Source of the DNA: Geobacillus zalihae NBRC 101842
Lineage (GTDB): Bacteria; Bacillota; Bacilli; Bacillales; Anoxybacillaceae
Reading direction: 5' to 3'
Length of the DNA stretch: 51,843 nucleotides
NCBI RefSeq assembly: GCF_001544135.1
Contig: NZ_BCPV01000027.1
Span: 1 to 51,843, forward strand
The first letter of the stretch is position 1. Each line of letters opens with the position of its first letter. A model generated the notes under the pieces. It did not search any database. It saw only the letters and a program-made list of their open reading frames with translations, and was not told where the DNA came from. Positions 8,747 to 17,894 of the stretch are shown in pieces. The position numbers and the translations under genes are program-made.

Positions 8747-11700
8747 TCATTTGGACAGCTCAATCAGCAAATCGCCCGCCTGAATGGCGTCGCCGCTTTT
8801 GACGTAAATGTCTTTGACAATGCCGGCAAACGGCGCCTGCACCGTCGTTTCCATCTTCATGGCTTCCGTTACCATCAAATGGTCGCCTTTGTCGACTTTT
8901 TCCCCTTTCTCCACGAGCACTTTCACCACCGTGCCCGGCATCGTGGCGGCAATGTGGTTCGGATTCGTCCGATCGGCCTTGATGCGCTCAGCAACGGCCG
9001 CTTTGATGCTTTCATCGCGGATGATGACTTCGCGCGGCTGGCCGTTCAGCTCGAAGTAAACGACGCGTGTGCCGTCCGCCTGAGGCTGGCCGATGGAGAC
9101 GAGTTTGACGATGAGCGTTTTCCCACGCTCAATCTCCACTTCAATTTCCTCGCCGAGGCGCATGCCGTACAGGAACGTCGGTGTATCGAGCACGGAAATA
9201 TCGCCGTATTTTTCGACCGTTTCGGCATATTCCAAAAACACTTTCGGATAAAGCGCATAGGCAATGGCGTCAAAGTCGGTCACTTCGCGGCCGAGCTTGT
9301 CATACAGCTCCCGCTTGATTTGCTCGAAATCAACCGGCTCAAGCAGCTCGCCCGGGCGAACGGTGATCGGTTCGCGCCCTTTCAAAATAATGCGTTGCAA
9401 CTCTTTCGGAAACCCGCCATGCGGCTGGCCTAAATAGCCTTCGAAAAACTCCACGACTGAGTCTGGGAAATTAAGCGTTTCGCCGCGTTCAAAAATGTCT
9501 TGCTCCGTCAAATTGTTTTGCACCATGTAAAGCGCCATGTCGCCGACGACTTTCGATGATGGCGTCACTTTGACGATGTCGCCGAACAAGTCGTTGACGC
9601 GGCGGTACATTTCTTTCACTTCATCCCACCGATCGCCGAGGCCGACCGCTTTCGCCTGCTGTTGCAGGTTGCTGTACTGGCCGCCTGGCATCTCATGCAT
9701 GTATACTTCCGTATGCGGCGCGTTCATGCCGCTTTCAAACTCTTGATAAAATTTGCGCACGTCTTCCCAATAGCGGGCCAACTGCTCAAGGCCGTAAATA
9801 TCAACCTCCGGCGCCCGCTCCGTTCCTTCAAGGGCATAGTAGAGCGTATTGGCGCTCGGCTGCGACGTCAAGCCGGCCATCGAGCTGACGGCGACATCGA
9901 CGATATCGACGCCGGCTTCGATCGCTTTGGCGTACGTGTAAATACCGTTGCCGCTCGTATCGTGCGTATGCAAATGGATCGGAATGCTGACCGTCTCCTT
10001 AAGCGCGGAAATGAGCACGTACGCCGCCTGCGGCTTCAACAGACCAGCCATATCCTTAATGCCTAAAATGTGCGCTCCGGCTTGCTCGAGCTCTTTCGCC
10101 AAGGCTTTGTAATAATCCAAATTGTACTTCGGCCGATTCGGGTCTAAAATATCGCCCGTATAGCAAATAGCCGCCTCGGCGATTTTGCCGCTTTGCCGGA
10201 CGGCATCGATCGCCACCGTCATCCCTTTCACCCAGTTTAGGCTGTCGAAAATGCGGAACACATCAATGCCGGCTTGCGCTGATTTGTCGACGAACTCGCG
10301 GATGACGTTGTCGGGATAGTTTTTATACCCCACGGCGTTGGCCGACCGAAGCAGCATCTGGAACAGCACGTTTGGAATGCGCTCGCGCAGCTTCAGGAGG
10401 CGGTCCCACGGATCCTCCTTCAAAAAGCGGTACGCCACATCAAACGTCGCCCCGCCCCACATCTCAAGCGAGAATAAGTTGGGCAGCAAACGCGCCGTCG
10501 GCTCAGCGATCCGCAACAAGTCGATCGTGCGGACGCGGGTCGCCAACAACGACTGATGAGCGTCACGGAACGTCGTATCGGTCAAGAGCACGCGCGGCTG
10601 CTCTTGGATCCAGCGAACAAGCCCTTCAGGTCCGCGTTCATCCAAAATTTGCTTCGTTCCCGCTGGGATCGGTTCCGTTTGGCTCACCTTCGGCACGCGC
10701 GGTTTGTCAAACACCGGCTTTTTCTTTTTGCCGATGCCAGGGAAGCCGTTGACCGTCACGGTGCCGATGTACGTAAGCATTTTCGTCCCGCGGTCTTTTC
10801 GGCGCGGGAATACAAACAATTCCGGCGTCGTATCGATAAATGACGTATCGTATTCCCCCGACAAAAATTTCGGATGCTGAACGACGTTTTCCAAAAACGG
10901 AATGTTCGTTTTAATGCCGCGGATGCGGAATTCGCGCAAGTTGCGGAGCATTTTTCTTGCCGCCTGCTCAAACGTCAACGCCCATGTCGACACTTTCACG
11001 AGCAGCGAATCGTAATACGGCGTAATGACCGCCCCTTGGAAGCCATTGCCGGCGTCCAAGCGCACGCCAAAACCGCCGCCGGAACGGTACGCCATAATTT
11101 TTCCCGTATCCGGCATAAAGTTGTTGAGCGGATCTTCCGTCGTCACCCGCGACTGAATGGCGTAGCCGTTGATGCGGATGTCTTCCTGCTTTGGAATGCC
11201 GACTTCCGGGCTGTGGAGCGAAAATCCGTCGGCGATTAAAATTTGCGACTGGACGATGTCAATCCCGGTGATCATTTCGGTGATCGTATGCTCAACTTGA
11301 ATGCGCGGATTGACTTCGATGAAATAAAACTCATCTCCGGAGACGAGAAACTCAACCGTGCCAGCGTTGACGTAGCCGACGCTTCTCATGAGCCGGACCG
11401 CCGCCTCGCAAATGCGCTCGCGCAGCTCGTCCGACAACGAGACGCTCGGCGCGACTTCCACGACTTTTTGATGGCGGCGCTGCACCGAGCAGTCGCGTTC
11501 ATAAAGGTGAACGATGTTTCCTTCGTGGTCGCCCAAAATTTGCACTTCAATATGCTTCGGCTTTTCGATCAGCTTTTCAACATAAACGTCATCGCTGCCA
11601 AACGCCGCTTTCGCTTCCGACTTAGCCCGCTCAAACGCTTCCTTCACTTCCGACTTTGAGCGGACGATGCGCATGCCCCGGCCGCCGCCGCCAAGCGCCG

Positions 11701-12190
11701 CTTTAATGATGATCGGGTATCCGTGCGTCTCAGCAAAACGGACGACGTCTTCAAGGCCGCCGACCGGTCCATCGCTGCCCGGGATGACCGGAATGCCCGC
11801 CTTCATGGCCGCATGGCGCGCTTTCACTTTATCGCCGAACATATCCAAATGTTCTTCGTTCGGGCCGATGAAAATAATCCCCTCTTCGCGGCACCGTTTG
11901 GCAAATTGAATGTTTTCCGACAAAAACCCATAACCCGGGTGGATGGCATCGACATCGTGGGCTTTGGCGATCTCAATGATGCCTTCGATGTCCAAGTAGG
12001 CTTCGATCGGCTTTTTCCCTTCCCCGACTAAATACGCCTCATCCGCTTTGTAGCGGTGGTACGATCCGGTGTCTTCCTTCGAATAAATCGCCACGGTGCG
12101 GATATCAAGCTCCGTGCAGGCGCGGAAAACGCGAATGGCGATCTCTCCCCGGTTGGCTGCCAGCACTTTGCGAATTCGTCTTGTCCTCAT
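8747..12190 (-). CDS. pyc: Pyruvate carboxylase
   Basis: The 1147-residue biotin enzyme makes oxaloacetate from pyruvate, bicarbonate and ATP to refill the TCA cycle. Domains in order: biotin carboxylase with ATP-grasp (~1-450, glycine-rich AALGGGGRGMR), carboxyltransferase of the HMGL type (~530-810, TTFRDAHQSLLATR), PYC_OADA tetramerisation region, and C-terminal biotinyl domain with AMKME (Lys1112). Length is typical. The ATG follows AAAGGAGGAGGG. A possible promoter on the minus strand is TTTACA (12239-12244) and TATACT (12218-12223) with a short 15-bp spacer. Confidence 0.98.
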   Translation of the reverse strand: MRTRRIRKVLAANRGEIAIRVFRACTELDIRTVAIYSKEDTGSYHRYKADEAYLVGEGKKPIEAYLDIEGIIEIAKAHDVDAIHPGYGFLSENIQFAKRCREEGIIFIGPNEEHLDMFGDKVKARHAAMKAGIPVIPGSDGPVGGLEDVVRFAETHGYPIIIKAALGGGGRGMRIVRSKSEVKEAFERAKSEAKAAFGSDDVYVEKLIEKPKHIEVQILGDHEGNIVHLYERDCSVQRRHQKVVEVAPSVSLSDELRERICEAAVRLMRSVGYVNAGTVEFLVSGDEFYFIEVNPRIQVEHTITEMITGIDIVQSQILIADGFSLHSPEVGIPKQEDIRINGYAIQSRVTTEDPLNNFMPDTGKIMAYRSGGGFGVRLDAGNGFQGAVITPYYDSLLVKVSTWALTFEQAARKMLRNLREFRIRGIKTNIPFLENVVQHPKFLSGEYDTSFIDTTPELFVFPRRKDRGTKMLTYIGTVTVNGFPGIGKKKKPVFDKPRVPKVSQTEPIPAGTKQILDERGPEGLVRWIQEQPRVLLTDTTFRDAHQSLLATRVRTIDLLRIAEPTARLLPNLFSLEMWGGATFDVAYRFLKEDPWDRLLKLRERIPNVLFQMLLRSANAVGYKNYPDNVIREFVDKSAQAGIDVFRIFDSLNWVKGMTVAIDAVRQSGKIAEAAICYTGDILDPNRPKYNLDYYKALAKELEQAGAHILGIKDMAGLLKPQAAYVLISALKETVSIPIHLHTHDTSGNGIYTYAKAIEAGVDIVDVAVSSMAGLTSQPSANTLYYALEGTERAPEVDIYGLEQLARYWEDVRKFYQEFESGMNAPHTEVYMHEMPGGQYSNLQQQAKAVGLGDRWDEVKEMYRRVNDLFGDIVKVTPSSKVVGDMALYMVQNNLTEQDIFERGETLNFPDSVVEFFEGYLGQPHGGFPKELQRIILKGREPITVRPGELLEPVDFEQIKRELYDKLGREVTDFDAIAYALYPKVFLEYAETVEKYGDISVLDTPTFLYGMRLGEEIEVEIERGKTLIVKLVSIGQPQADGTRVVYFELNGQPREVIIRDESIKAAVAERIKADRTNPNHIAATMPGTVVKVLVEKGEKVDKGDHLMVTEAMKMETTVQAPFAGIVKDIYVKSGDAIQAGDLLIELSK

Positions 12191-12252
12191 TCTGTCCCTC
12201 CTCCTTTATTTAATAAAAGTATAAAAGTTTTGCCGATTTGTAAATACACTTT

Positions 12253-13464
12253 CTAAAAAGTCAGACCTCTTTTCTGTTTGCTGACCATCGTTTTTTCCGC
12301 TTTTTTATACCGTTGTTCGTACTTTGCAAACATCGAAATGTTCACCAAAAGACCGAGCGAAGCCATGGTCAGGACAAGCGACGTTCCCCCATAGCTGACG
12401 AGCGGCAGCGGCACCCCTGTAATCGGAATAAGGCCAACGACCCCACCAACGTTAATGAACGTTTGAAAGCCGATCATGACGGAGATGCCGATCGCAAGCA
12501 GGCTCCCAAACGCATCGTGGGAGCGGCGGGCAATCCAAAGCCCGCGCAGCACGATAAACGCCAATAACCCAAGCGTGAACGCTACACCAAATAAGCCGAG
12601 CTCTTCGGCGATGACCGCCATAATAAAATCGGTGTGCGACTCTGGCAGGTAGCCGTATTTTTGAATGCCTTTGCCAAGCCCCACTCCTTTCAGCCCGCCA
12701 AGCCCGATCGCCAAATACGAATTCACGAGCTGGTAGCCATCGCCGTTTGCGTATTGAAAGGGATCCAAAAAGCTGTAAAGACGCGATACCCGTTCAGGAG
12801 AAAAAATTTTTTTGCCCGCAACCGGGAGCCAAAACGGTGACAGCACCGTCCCGATCAATGTAAAAAAAAGCAGCTGCTTTAGAAGCAACACGAGGCGCAA
12901 ACCGGACGAAACAATGATGCACATCGCGATGGCAAACACGATCGCCGCCGTTCCGAAGTCAGGCTGTATGGCAATCAGGAAACAAATCACCAATGTATAA
13001 TAAATGGGGAACAAATTGCTTTTCGCCGGCTCGGCCAGCCGCTTCCGCTTGTTGGCGAACGCTGCGGCCAAGTATAAAATCAGACCGAGCTTCGCGAGCT
13101 CCGCCGGTTGGATCGAAAGCGCCCCGACGCGAAACCAGCTTGTTGCGTTGTTGGCCGTATGGCCGAGAAAAGCGACGGCGATCAGCATCAATGGAGAAGC
13201 AAAAAAGACGAGTTTCACCCATCGCTCCGCCCGCCACACTTTATACGGAATCGCCATCATAATGGCGAACGCGATGAATCCGGCAATCAGCCACAGTTTT
13301 TGCCGCTCGTAAAAATAGTCGCTTGGCACTTCAAAGCGGATGACGGCGGTGACCATGCTCGAGCTGTACACCATAATCAATCCGAACAACGACAGCATGA
13401 TGACCGCGGCGATCAGCGGATAATCATAGCACTTCAATACTTTTTTCCATAATTGTCGTTCCAT
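12253..13464 (-). CDS. ftsW: FtsW/RodA/SpoVE family peptidoglycan glycosyltransferase, FtsW
   Basis: A 403-residue SEDS-family integral membrane protein that polymerises septal peptidoglycan with a partner PBP. About ten membrane helices are visible. Family landmarks are QPAELAKLGLILYLA, the PESHTDFIMAVIAEELG loop, and PITGVPLPLVSYGGTS near the C-terminus. Position upstream of pyc and next to ylaN matches B. subtilis ftsW and supports FtsW over RodA or SpoVE. Confidence 0.93.
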   Translation of the reverse strand: MERQLWKKVLKCYDYPLIAAVIMLSLFGLIMVYSSSMVTAVIRFEVPSDYFYERQKLWLIAGFIAFAIMMAIPYKVWRAERWVKLVFFASPLMLIAVAFLGHTANNATSWFRVGALSIQPAELAKLGLILYLAAAFANKRKRLAEPAKSNLFPIYYTLVICFLIAIQPDFGTAAIVFAIAMCIIVSSGLRLVLLLKQLLFFTLIGTVLSPFWLPVAGKKIFSPERVSRLYSFLDPFQYANGDGYQLVNSYLAIGLGGLKGVGLGKGIQKYGYLPESHTDFIMAVIAEELGLFGVAFTLGLLAFIVLRGLWIARRSHDAFGSLLAIGISVMIGFQTFINVGGVVGLIPITGVPLPLVSYGGTSLVLTMASLGLLVNISMFAKYEQRYKKAEKTMVSKQKRGLTF

Positions 13465-13540
13465 CGTTCCTCTTCCCTGTGAACATGTATGTACATAAAA
13501 TCATTCGCAGCGGCGCGCTGTTTTCCTGCCGAAAAACAGA

Positions 13541-13580
13541 AAAACTCAAACGACGGGAAACCAATCGTTTGAGTTGTTTT
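13541..13580 (-). terminator. Terminator after ylaN
   Basis: Perfect 11-bp stem AACTCAAACGA / TCGTTTGAGTT on a ten-base loop; on the minus strand it is followed by a T-rich tail. It lies between ylaN and ftsW. Confidence 0.8.
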
Positions 13581-13589
13581 ATATATCCT

Positions 13590-13877
13590 TTATCGCACGC
13601 GCTTTTTGGCCACGGCCTCGTGCAACGTGGAAAGTTCGCGCTCAAGCCGGTCAAGGAGCGCCTTTCCGTCTTTCGCCTCCACAAGCCCGAGGCGCACCGC
13701 AAAATCAATTTCCCGTGACAAACCGAACATTTGCGTGTCAAGCACTTCTTCATACACCGGACATTGCGGCATCGTCAAATGGTCCATTTGCACGCGGATG
13801 AGTTGGATGATTTTCTCTGCATCCGCTTGTAAAAGCGCGTACGCCTTCTCCCGATAGCTCATCGATTCGTCCGTCAC
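13590..13877 (-). CDS. ylaN: YlaN family (UPF0358) protein
   Basis: A 95-residue, largely helical cytosolic protein. The sequence [20 protein letters not shown] and [20 protein letters not shown] are characteristic of UPF0358. YlaN has been reported as an iron-related protein that relieves Fur repression in Firmicutes; nothing in the sequence here proves that. It is separated from ftsW by a terminator and diverges from ylaL. Confidence 0.93.
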   Translation of the reverse strand: MTDESMSYREKAYALLQADAEKIIQLIRVQMDHLTMPQCPVYEEVLDTQMFGLSREIDFAVRLGLVEAKDGKALLDRLERELSTLHEAVAKKRVR

Positions 13878-13975
13878 ATCGATCCCTCCGTTCTCTCCCC
13901 TATCCTTCTTTACATCTTAACGTGAAACAAGCCATTTTGCAAGTTGAAACCGTTGACAGCAACCGGGCCTAGAAC

Positions 13976-14004
13976 ATGACAAGCTCTTTCATTATTATTA
14001 TACT
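13976..14004 (+). promoter_or_regulatory. Probable sigma-A promoter of ylaL
   Basis: ATGACA (13976-13981), 17-bp spacer, TATACT (13999-14004), ahead of a GAGGAGAGGTG ribosome site and the ylaL ATG at 14040. Confidence 0.55.
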
Positions 14005-14039
14005 AAAAACGGTGGGAACATGCAGAGGAGAGGTGTTTC

Positions 14040-14546
14040 ATGAACGATATTATTGTGCTGACAGGAAAGGTGAAGTTTACGATCACGCTTGACCCCGGCG
14101 TCTGGATTTTCGACGACCGGAAAGTGGACATGGATGCGTATTTTTCGGAGCCGGCTCCACAGCCGACGGAAGCGGAGCAAGAGGACGAGGAAATCAAAAA
14201 GCTGTCGGCATTTTGGGACCGGGAAATTCAAGAGGGCGCGGTTTTTCCGCCGACGTTGAAAACGGAGCGGCGCTTTTTGAAGGAGAAAATCATCACCGGC
14301 TCGTTCGGCATGCCGTTCGCCCCATTTTTGCGAAACGCTGAGCCGCATGAAGACGCGTCTGAACTTGTCATTGAGACGGAACATGGAGAAACCGTGATCC
14401 CTCTGGAAAAGGCGTACGACCTGATTTTCGCTTTTTCCCAAAACGGAAAACCGCTACGCGACGACGGTCCGGTGCACATTTATTTTGGCGACGGCTCCAA
14501 CCGTGAGGCGCCGATTACTCATGTGCGTCGGCTCGTCGTCCGATGA
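14040..14546 (+). CDS. ylaL: YlaL family protein
   Basis: A 168-residue cytosolic protein. The N-terminus IIVLTGKVKFTITLDPGVWIF and the C-terminus with GPVHIYFGDGSN recall the YlaL family; some databases label it a peptidyl-prolyl isomerase, which I cannot support from visible motifs. It has an acidic middle (EAEQEDEEIKK) and is likely soluble. Position between ylaN and ylaK fits B. subtilis, where a glutaminase gene (ylaM) that is absent here lies in between. Strong ribosome site GAGGAGAGGTG. Confidence 0.75.
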   Translation: MNDIIVLTGKVKFTITLDPGVWIFDDRKVDMDAYFSEPAPQPTEAEQEDEEIKKLSAFWDREIQEGAVFPPTLKTERRFLKEKIITGSFGMPFAPFLRNAEPHEDASELVIETEHGETVIPLEKAYDLIFAFSQNGKPLRDDGPVHIYFGDGSNREAPITHVRRLVVR

Positions 14547-14580
14547 CCGGCCGCCCCATGAAGGGGCGGCCCGGTGTTTG
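14546..14580 (+). terminator. GC-rich hairpin after ylaL
   Basis: ACCGG-CCGCCCC pairs with GGGGCGG-CCCGGT right behind the ylaL stop. The following tail is only moderately T-rich (GTTTGAGGTTTT), so it may be a weak terminator. The rest of 14581-14731 holds nothing I recognise. Confidence 0.6.
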
Positions 14581-14731
14581 AGGTTTTGACGCCTTCAACC
14601 GCCTCAAGCGCTTGGAACCTAGATGTTTTCCGCAACGCCCCAGGCGGCGGGCGCCTTTCGAAACGTTCGTGGCGGCGGGCCGCGCGCCTGGCACCCGTTC
14701 TTTAACGGCGGATGCTCTGAGGAACGCCTAG

Positions 14732-16063
14732 CTACAGCAAATCAGCGGCAAGCTGGGCGAGCGCCGAACGCTCCCCTTTGACGAGCCGGATATGACCGGC
14801 GATTTTTTGGTCTTTAAACTTTTCGACGACGTACGTCAACCCGTTGTTATATTCATCCAAATACGGATGGTCGATCTGTTCCGGATCGCCCATTAAAATA
14901 ATTTTGCTTTTCTCCCCGACGCGCGTCAAAATCGTCTTCACTTCATGCTTCGTTAAATTTTGCGCCTCATCAATGATGATAAACTGCTCCGGCAGGCTCC
15001 GGCCGCGGATGTACGTGAGCGCCTCCACTTCAATCGAGCTCATGCCGGCTAAAATCGCATCGAGCTCCCCCGGTTTTTTCGTGTTGAACAAGTATTCCAA
15101 GTTGTCAAAAATCGGCTGCATCCACGGGCGCAGCTTTTCTTCCTTTTCCCCCGGCAGAAAGCCGAGATCTTTCCCCATCGGCACAATCGGCCGAGCGACG
15201 AGCAATTTTTTGTATGTGCGCAAATCTTCCGTTTGCATCAACCCCGCGGCAAGGGCAAGCAACGTCTTGCCCGTTCCGGCTTTGCCGATTAGCGTCACAA
15301 GCGGAATGTCGTCGCGCATGAGAAGCTCAAACGCCATCGTCTGCTGCACGTTGCGCGGGCGAATGCCCCATATATGTTCGTGATGGAAGATGAGCTTTTT
15401 CACTTTTTTGCCGTTTTGGTCGACAATGCCAATCGCTGACGCCGAGCTGCCAAACGCGTCTTTCATAATGATGAACTGGTTCGGATAAAACGGGTGGTCG
15501 GCGATATCAGCGAGCACGAGCTCCCCTTTGTCGTAAAACCGCTGCAGGTGGTCCTTTCCTATGTACAGCTCCAAAAATCCGCTGTAAATATGGTCGACAT
15601 CAACGACGCGGTCGCTTAAAAAGTCTTCTGCCTGCAGCCCGATGGCATCCGCTTTGACGCGCACGAGCGCATCTTTGCTCACCAAAATGACGGAGCGTCC
15701 ATCTTCCTTCGCCTGCTCTTCAAGCGATAAATTTTTCGCCACCGCCAGAATGCGGTTGTCATTTGTTTTTTCGACAAAAATTTCTTGCAGTTGATGAAAC
15801 GAACGATGGTTCAACTCAATGCGCAGCGCCCCTCCGTTTTCAAGCGGAATTTTTTCATGCAGCTTGCCGTTTTCGCGCAGACGGTCGATGAGCTTTGACA
15901 CTTGGCGGGCATTTCTACCAATTTCATCCATATACCGCTTTTTCGAATCCACTTCCTCAAGCACGACCGCTGGAATGACGACCTCATTATCCTCAAACGC
16001 GAAAATCGAATACGGATCTTGCAACAGCACGTTCGTATCGAGCACGTAAATTTTTTTTCCCAA
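14732..16063 (-). CDS. ylaK: PIN-PhoH ATPase YlaK
   Basis: A 443-residue PhoH-family protein fused to an N-terminal PIN ribonuclease-like domain. The PIN domain starts KKIYVLDTNVLL; the PhoH half has Walker A GKAGTGKT and Walker B FIIIDEAQ. Related PhoH2 proteins are RNA helicase/nucleases. I chose TTG at 16061-16063 because homologues start at this point and a GGGGGA site precedes it; longer in-frame starts run into the divergent ylaJ gene. Confidence 0.9.
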   Translation of the reverse strand: MGKKIYVLDTNVLLQDPYSIFAFEDNEVVIPAVVLEEVDSKKRYMDEIGRNARQVSKLIDRLRENGKLHEKIPLENGGALRIELNHRSFHQLQEIFVEKTNDNRILAVAKNLSLEEQAKEDGRSVILVSKDALVRVKADAIGLQAEDFLSDRVVDVDHIYSGFLELYIGKDHLQRFYDKGELVLADIADHPFYPNQFIIMKDAFGSSASAIGIVDQNGKKVKKLIFHHEHIWGIRPRNVQQTMAFELLMRDDIPLVTLIGKAGTGKTLLALAAGLMQTEDLRTYKKLLVARPIVPMGKDLGFLPGEKEEKLRPWMQPIFDNLEYLFNTKKPGELDAILAGMSSIEVEALTYIRGRSLPEQFIIIDEAQNLTKHEVKTILTRVGEKSKIILMGDPEQIDHPYLDEYNNGLTYVVEKFKDQKIAGHIRLVKGERSALAQLAADLL

Positions 16064-16196
16064 ATTCCGCTTCCCCCCATGTGAGTTTTTCACGTTTTTC
16101 CGTTGGATGGGAATGGCTGTAATACAACATATGAAAACATGTATAAAGATAGAAGGACATTTGCAAACTAAAGAAAAAAAGTCGAGGTGGCCCATT

Positions 16197-16796
16197 ATGA
16201 AGAGAAACTGCTGGCTCGCCGTTTTCTTCCTTCCCCTTTTGATTTTCAGCGGCTGCACGTTTGGAAACGATCATGAAGCGAACGAGCCCAATCGTTCACT
16301 CGTGCGCGTCAAAAATACGGTCGATGAACGCGTCGAGAACAAATCCGGGCAAGAGATCGCCCGCCGGCTTGCAGAAATCGCCGACCGTGTTCCAAACGTT
16401 CACAATGCCGCCGCGATCGTCGTCGGCAAATATGCCATCGTCGGCATTGACGTCGGCGCCAATATGGATGCCTCACGCGTCGGCACCATCAAATATTCCG
16501 TCGCCGAAGCATTGCAAAAAGATCAGTACGGTGCGAACGCTATTATTGTCGCTGACCCAGATCTTTACACCCGCGTGCGCAACATCGGCCGGCAAATCGA
16601 TGAGGGGAGGCCGGTGCAAGCGTTCATGAACGAAATCGCCGACATCGTCGGACGAGTGATGCCGGAAGTGCCAAGCGACCTATTTGAAACGACGCCGAAG
16701 CCGACCGAAGAAAATGACGGACAGCTGAACGAACGGGAGGAGCGGCAACTGAACGAACAGCAAAACAAGCAATCGAATGAACATTTAAATCGATAA
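16197..16796 (+). CDS. ylaJ: YhcN/YlaJ family sporulation lipoprotein
   Basis: A 199-residue lipoprotein: signal peptide with lipobox FSGC (Cys near residue 20), a YhcN/YlaJ domain (~45-160) and a long Asn/Gln/Glu-rich hydrophilic tail from ~165 (repeated QLNE units). Family members are found in the spore inner membrane or coat and help germination. I chose the ATG at 16197, preceded by AGGTGG, rather than an upstream in-frame ATG at 16107. It diverges from ylaK. Confidence 0.88.
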   Translation: MKRNCWLAVFFLPLLIFSGCTFGNDHEANEPNRSLVRVKNTVDERVENKSGQEIARRLAEIADRVPNVHNAAAIVVGKYAIVGIDVGANMDASRVGTIKYSVAEALQKDQYGANAIIVADPDLYTRVRNIGRQIDEGRPVQAFMNEIADIVGRVMPEVPSDLFETTPKPTEENDGQLNEREERQLNEQQNKQSNEHLNR

Positions 16797-16813
16797 ACGG
16801 TTTCTGTGTGGGT

Positions 16814-16905
16814 TATAATGGAACAGAAAGCGCGGCTCATTTCCGAGGAAAGCGGGAGTGAAATGCATTTGAATCAACAAACGATGGCGGGAAATGTGGT
16901 ATAAT
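16814..16905 (+). promoter_or_regulatory. Two TATAAT boxes ahead of ylaI
   Basis: TATAAT occurs at 16814-16819 and at 16900-16905; the second has an extended -10 (TGGTATAAT). No good -35 was found for either. They are the likely promoters of ylaI. Confidence 0.5.
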
Positions 16906-16957
16906 GGGAACGAAAGAACACTCTACCATTTCGCGTTTGGATGTATTGAGGTGAACA

Positions 16958-17158
16958 ATGAGAGTCAAATGCGTGCTTTGCGACCAAATCGATACGATCG
17001 ACGATGAATCGCCGCTCGCCAAGCGGCTGCGCAACCGCCCGATCCACACGTACATGTGCCGCGAATGCCACGACCGCATCACCGAAAAAACGAAACAGCG
17101 GCTGGCAACAGGAAAGTTCCGCTTCTATCGCGGCCGCCGCGCAGACGATGATTGGTGA
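16958..17158 (+). CDS. ylaI: YlaI family zinc-ribbon protein (DUF2197)
   Basis: A 66-residue basic protein with two CxxC knuckles, CVLC (~5-8) and CREC (~34-37), that should bind one zinc. The basic C-terminal half (KTKQRLATGKFRFYRGRR) could bind nucleic acid, which is inference. Function is unknown in the family. It sits between ylaJ and ylaH as in B. subtilis and ends at a strong bidirectional terminator. Confidence 0.88.
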   Translation: MRVKCVLCDQIDTIDDESPLAKRLRNRPIHTYMCRECHDRITEKTKQRLATGKFRFYRGRRADDDW

Positions 17159-17164
17159 TCCCAC

Positions 17165-17210
17165 AAAAAAAAACGGTGCGGAAGAGCGATCGCTTTTCCG
17201 CGCCTTTTTG
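17165..17210. terminator. Bidirectional terminator after ylaI
   Basis: A-run, GGTGCGGAAGAGCG paired with CGCTTTTCCGCGCC, then T-run. It serves ylaI (plus) and the minus-strand gene ending at 17218. Confidence 0.9.
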
Positions 17211-17217
17211 GTTGTCA

Positions 17218-17499
17218 TCATCCATACTTTTCCGGTTCGGCTTCGATCTGCCGCCACATCGCCTCAGCCAGCTCAAGCGGGAAACACGCCGCCCTTGTTT
17301 CCCCGCCGCGCACATATTCGACGATGTATTGCCCATTCGTTTCATCTTTGACGGCGTCTACGGCCGTCACACCAAAGTCGTTTTCCAAGATGGCGCGGAA
17401 AAACGAGGCCGTATCGCGCGCCGCCGCATCGTGCGGACGGGCTTTGGCGACGATGTGGATCGTCAGCCAGTTATAAAGGGCATCCTGCACGGATTTCAT
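17218..17499 (-). CDS. Conserved hypothetical protein
   Basis: A 93-residue soluble alpha/beta-looking protein ([17 protein letters not shown] at the start, [20 protein letters not shown] at the end). I do not recognise a named domain. Its start overlaps the stop of the ylaH homologue by four bases (ATGA), so the two are probably co-translated. Ends at the bidirectional terminator. Confidence 0.75.
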   Translation of the reverse strand: MKSVQDALYNWLTIHIVAKARPHDAAARDTASFFRAILENDFGVTAVDAVKDETNGQYIVEYVRGGETRAACFPLELAEAMWRQIEAEPEKYG

Positions 17500-17804
17500 G
17501 ACTTTTCTCCCTCTTTCGCCTGCTTCAGGCGCACTTTATAAATGATTAATACGAGGGCGGCGACGGCCAATCCTTCTGCCACCGGCAAAAAGACAGCAAA
17601 AAAGGTCAAAACCGTGCAGCCAAGCGCCAGCAAAACGTAAATGATGACGTTTTTCAACAGCGGCAGGCGGCGGGCAAAACCGAGTCGATACACAAGCGCA
17701 GCAAGCAGCAACACTGTCACATACAATAGCCACATACCGCGCTCGGGATGATCGTGCACCTTATAAAGCGAGGCGAAAAACGTGAGCCGTTCGAGCACAT
17801 TCAC
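17496..17804 (-). CDS. ylaH: YlaH-like membrane protein
   Basis: A 102-residue protein with three hydrophobic helices ([54 protein letters not shown]). It matches B. subtilis YlaH in size, topology and position beside typA. Function unknown. It is followed with a 4-bp overlap by a small gene and preceded by a GGGAGGGGAATGGTG ribosome site. Confidence 0.8.
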   Translation of the reverse strand: MNVLERLTFFASLYKVHDHPERGMWLLYVTVLLLAALVYRLGFARRLPLLKNVIIYVLLALGCTVLTFFAVFLPVAEGLAVAALVLIIYKVRLKQAKEGEKS

Positions 17805-17894
17805 ACCATTCCCCTCCCGTTCATCCTAATAGCGCCCTTCTCCAAGGCGTTTTCGATTGTTCGCAAACCAAAGACGCGCGCATGGCGCTTCCGG

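Noticed and set aside
16064-16258. Longer N-terminus for YlaK
   Set aside because: It would overlap the divergent ylaJ gene and adds residues that homologues lack.
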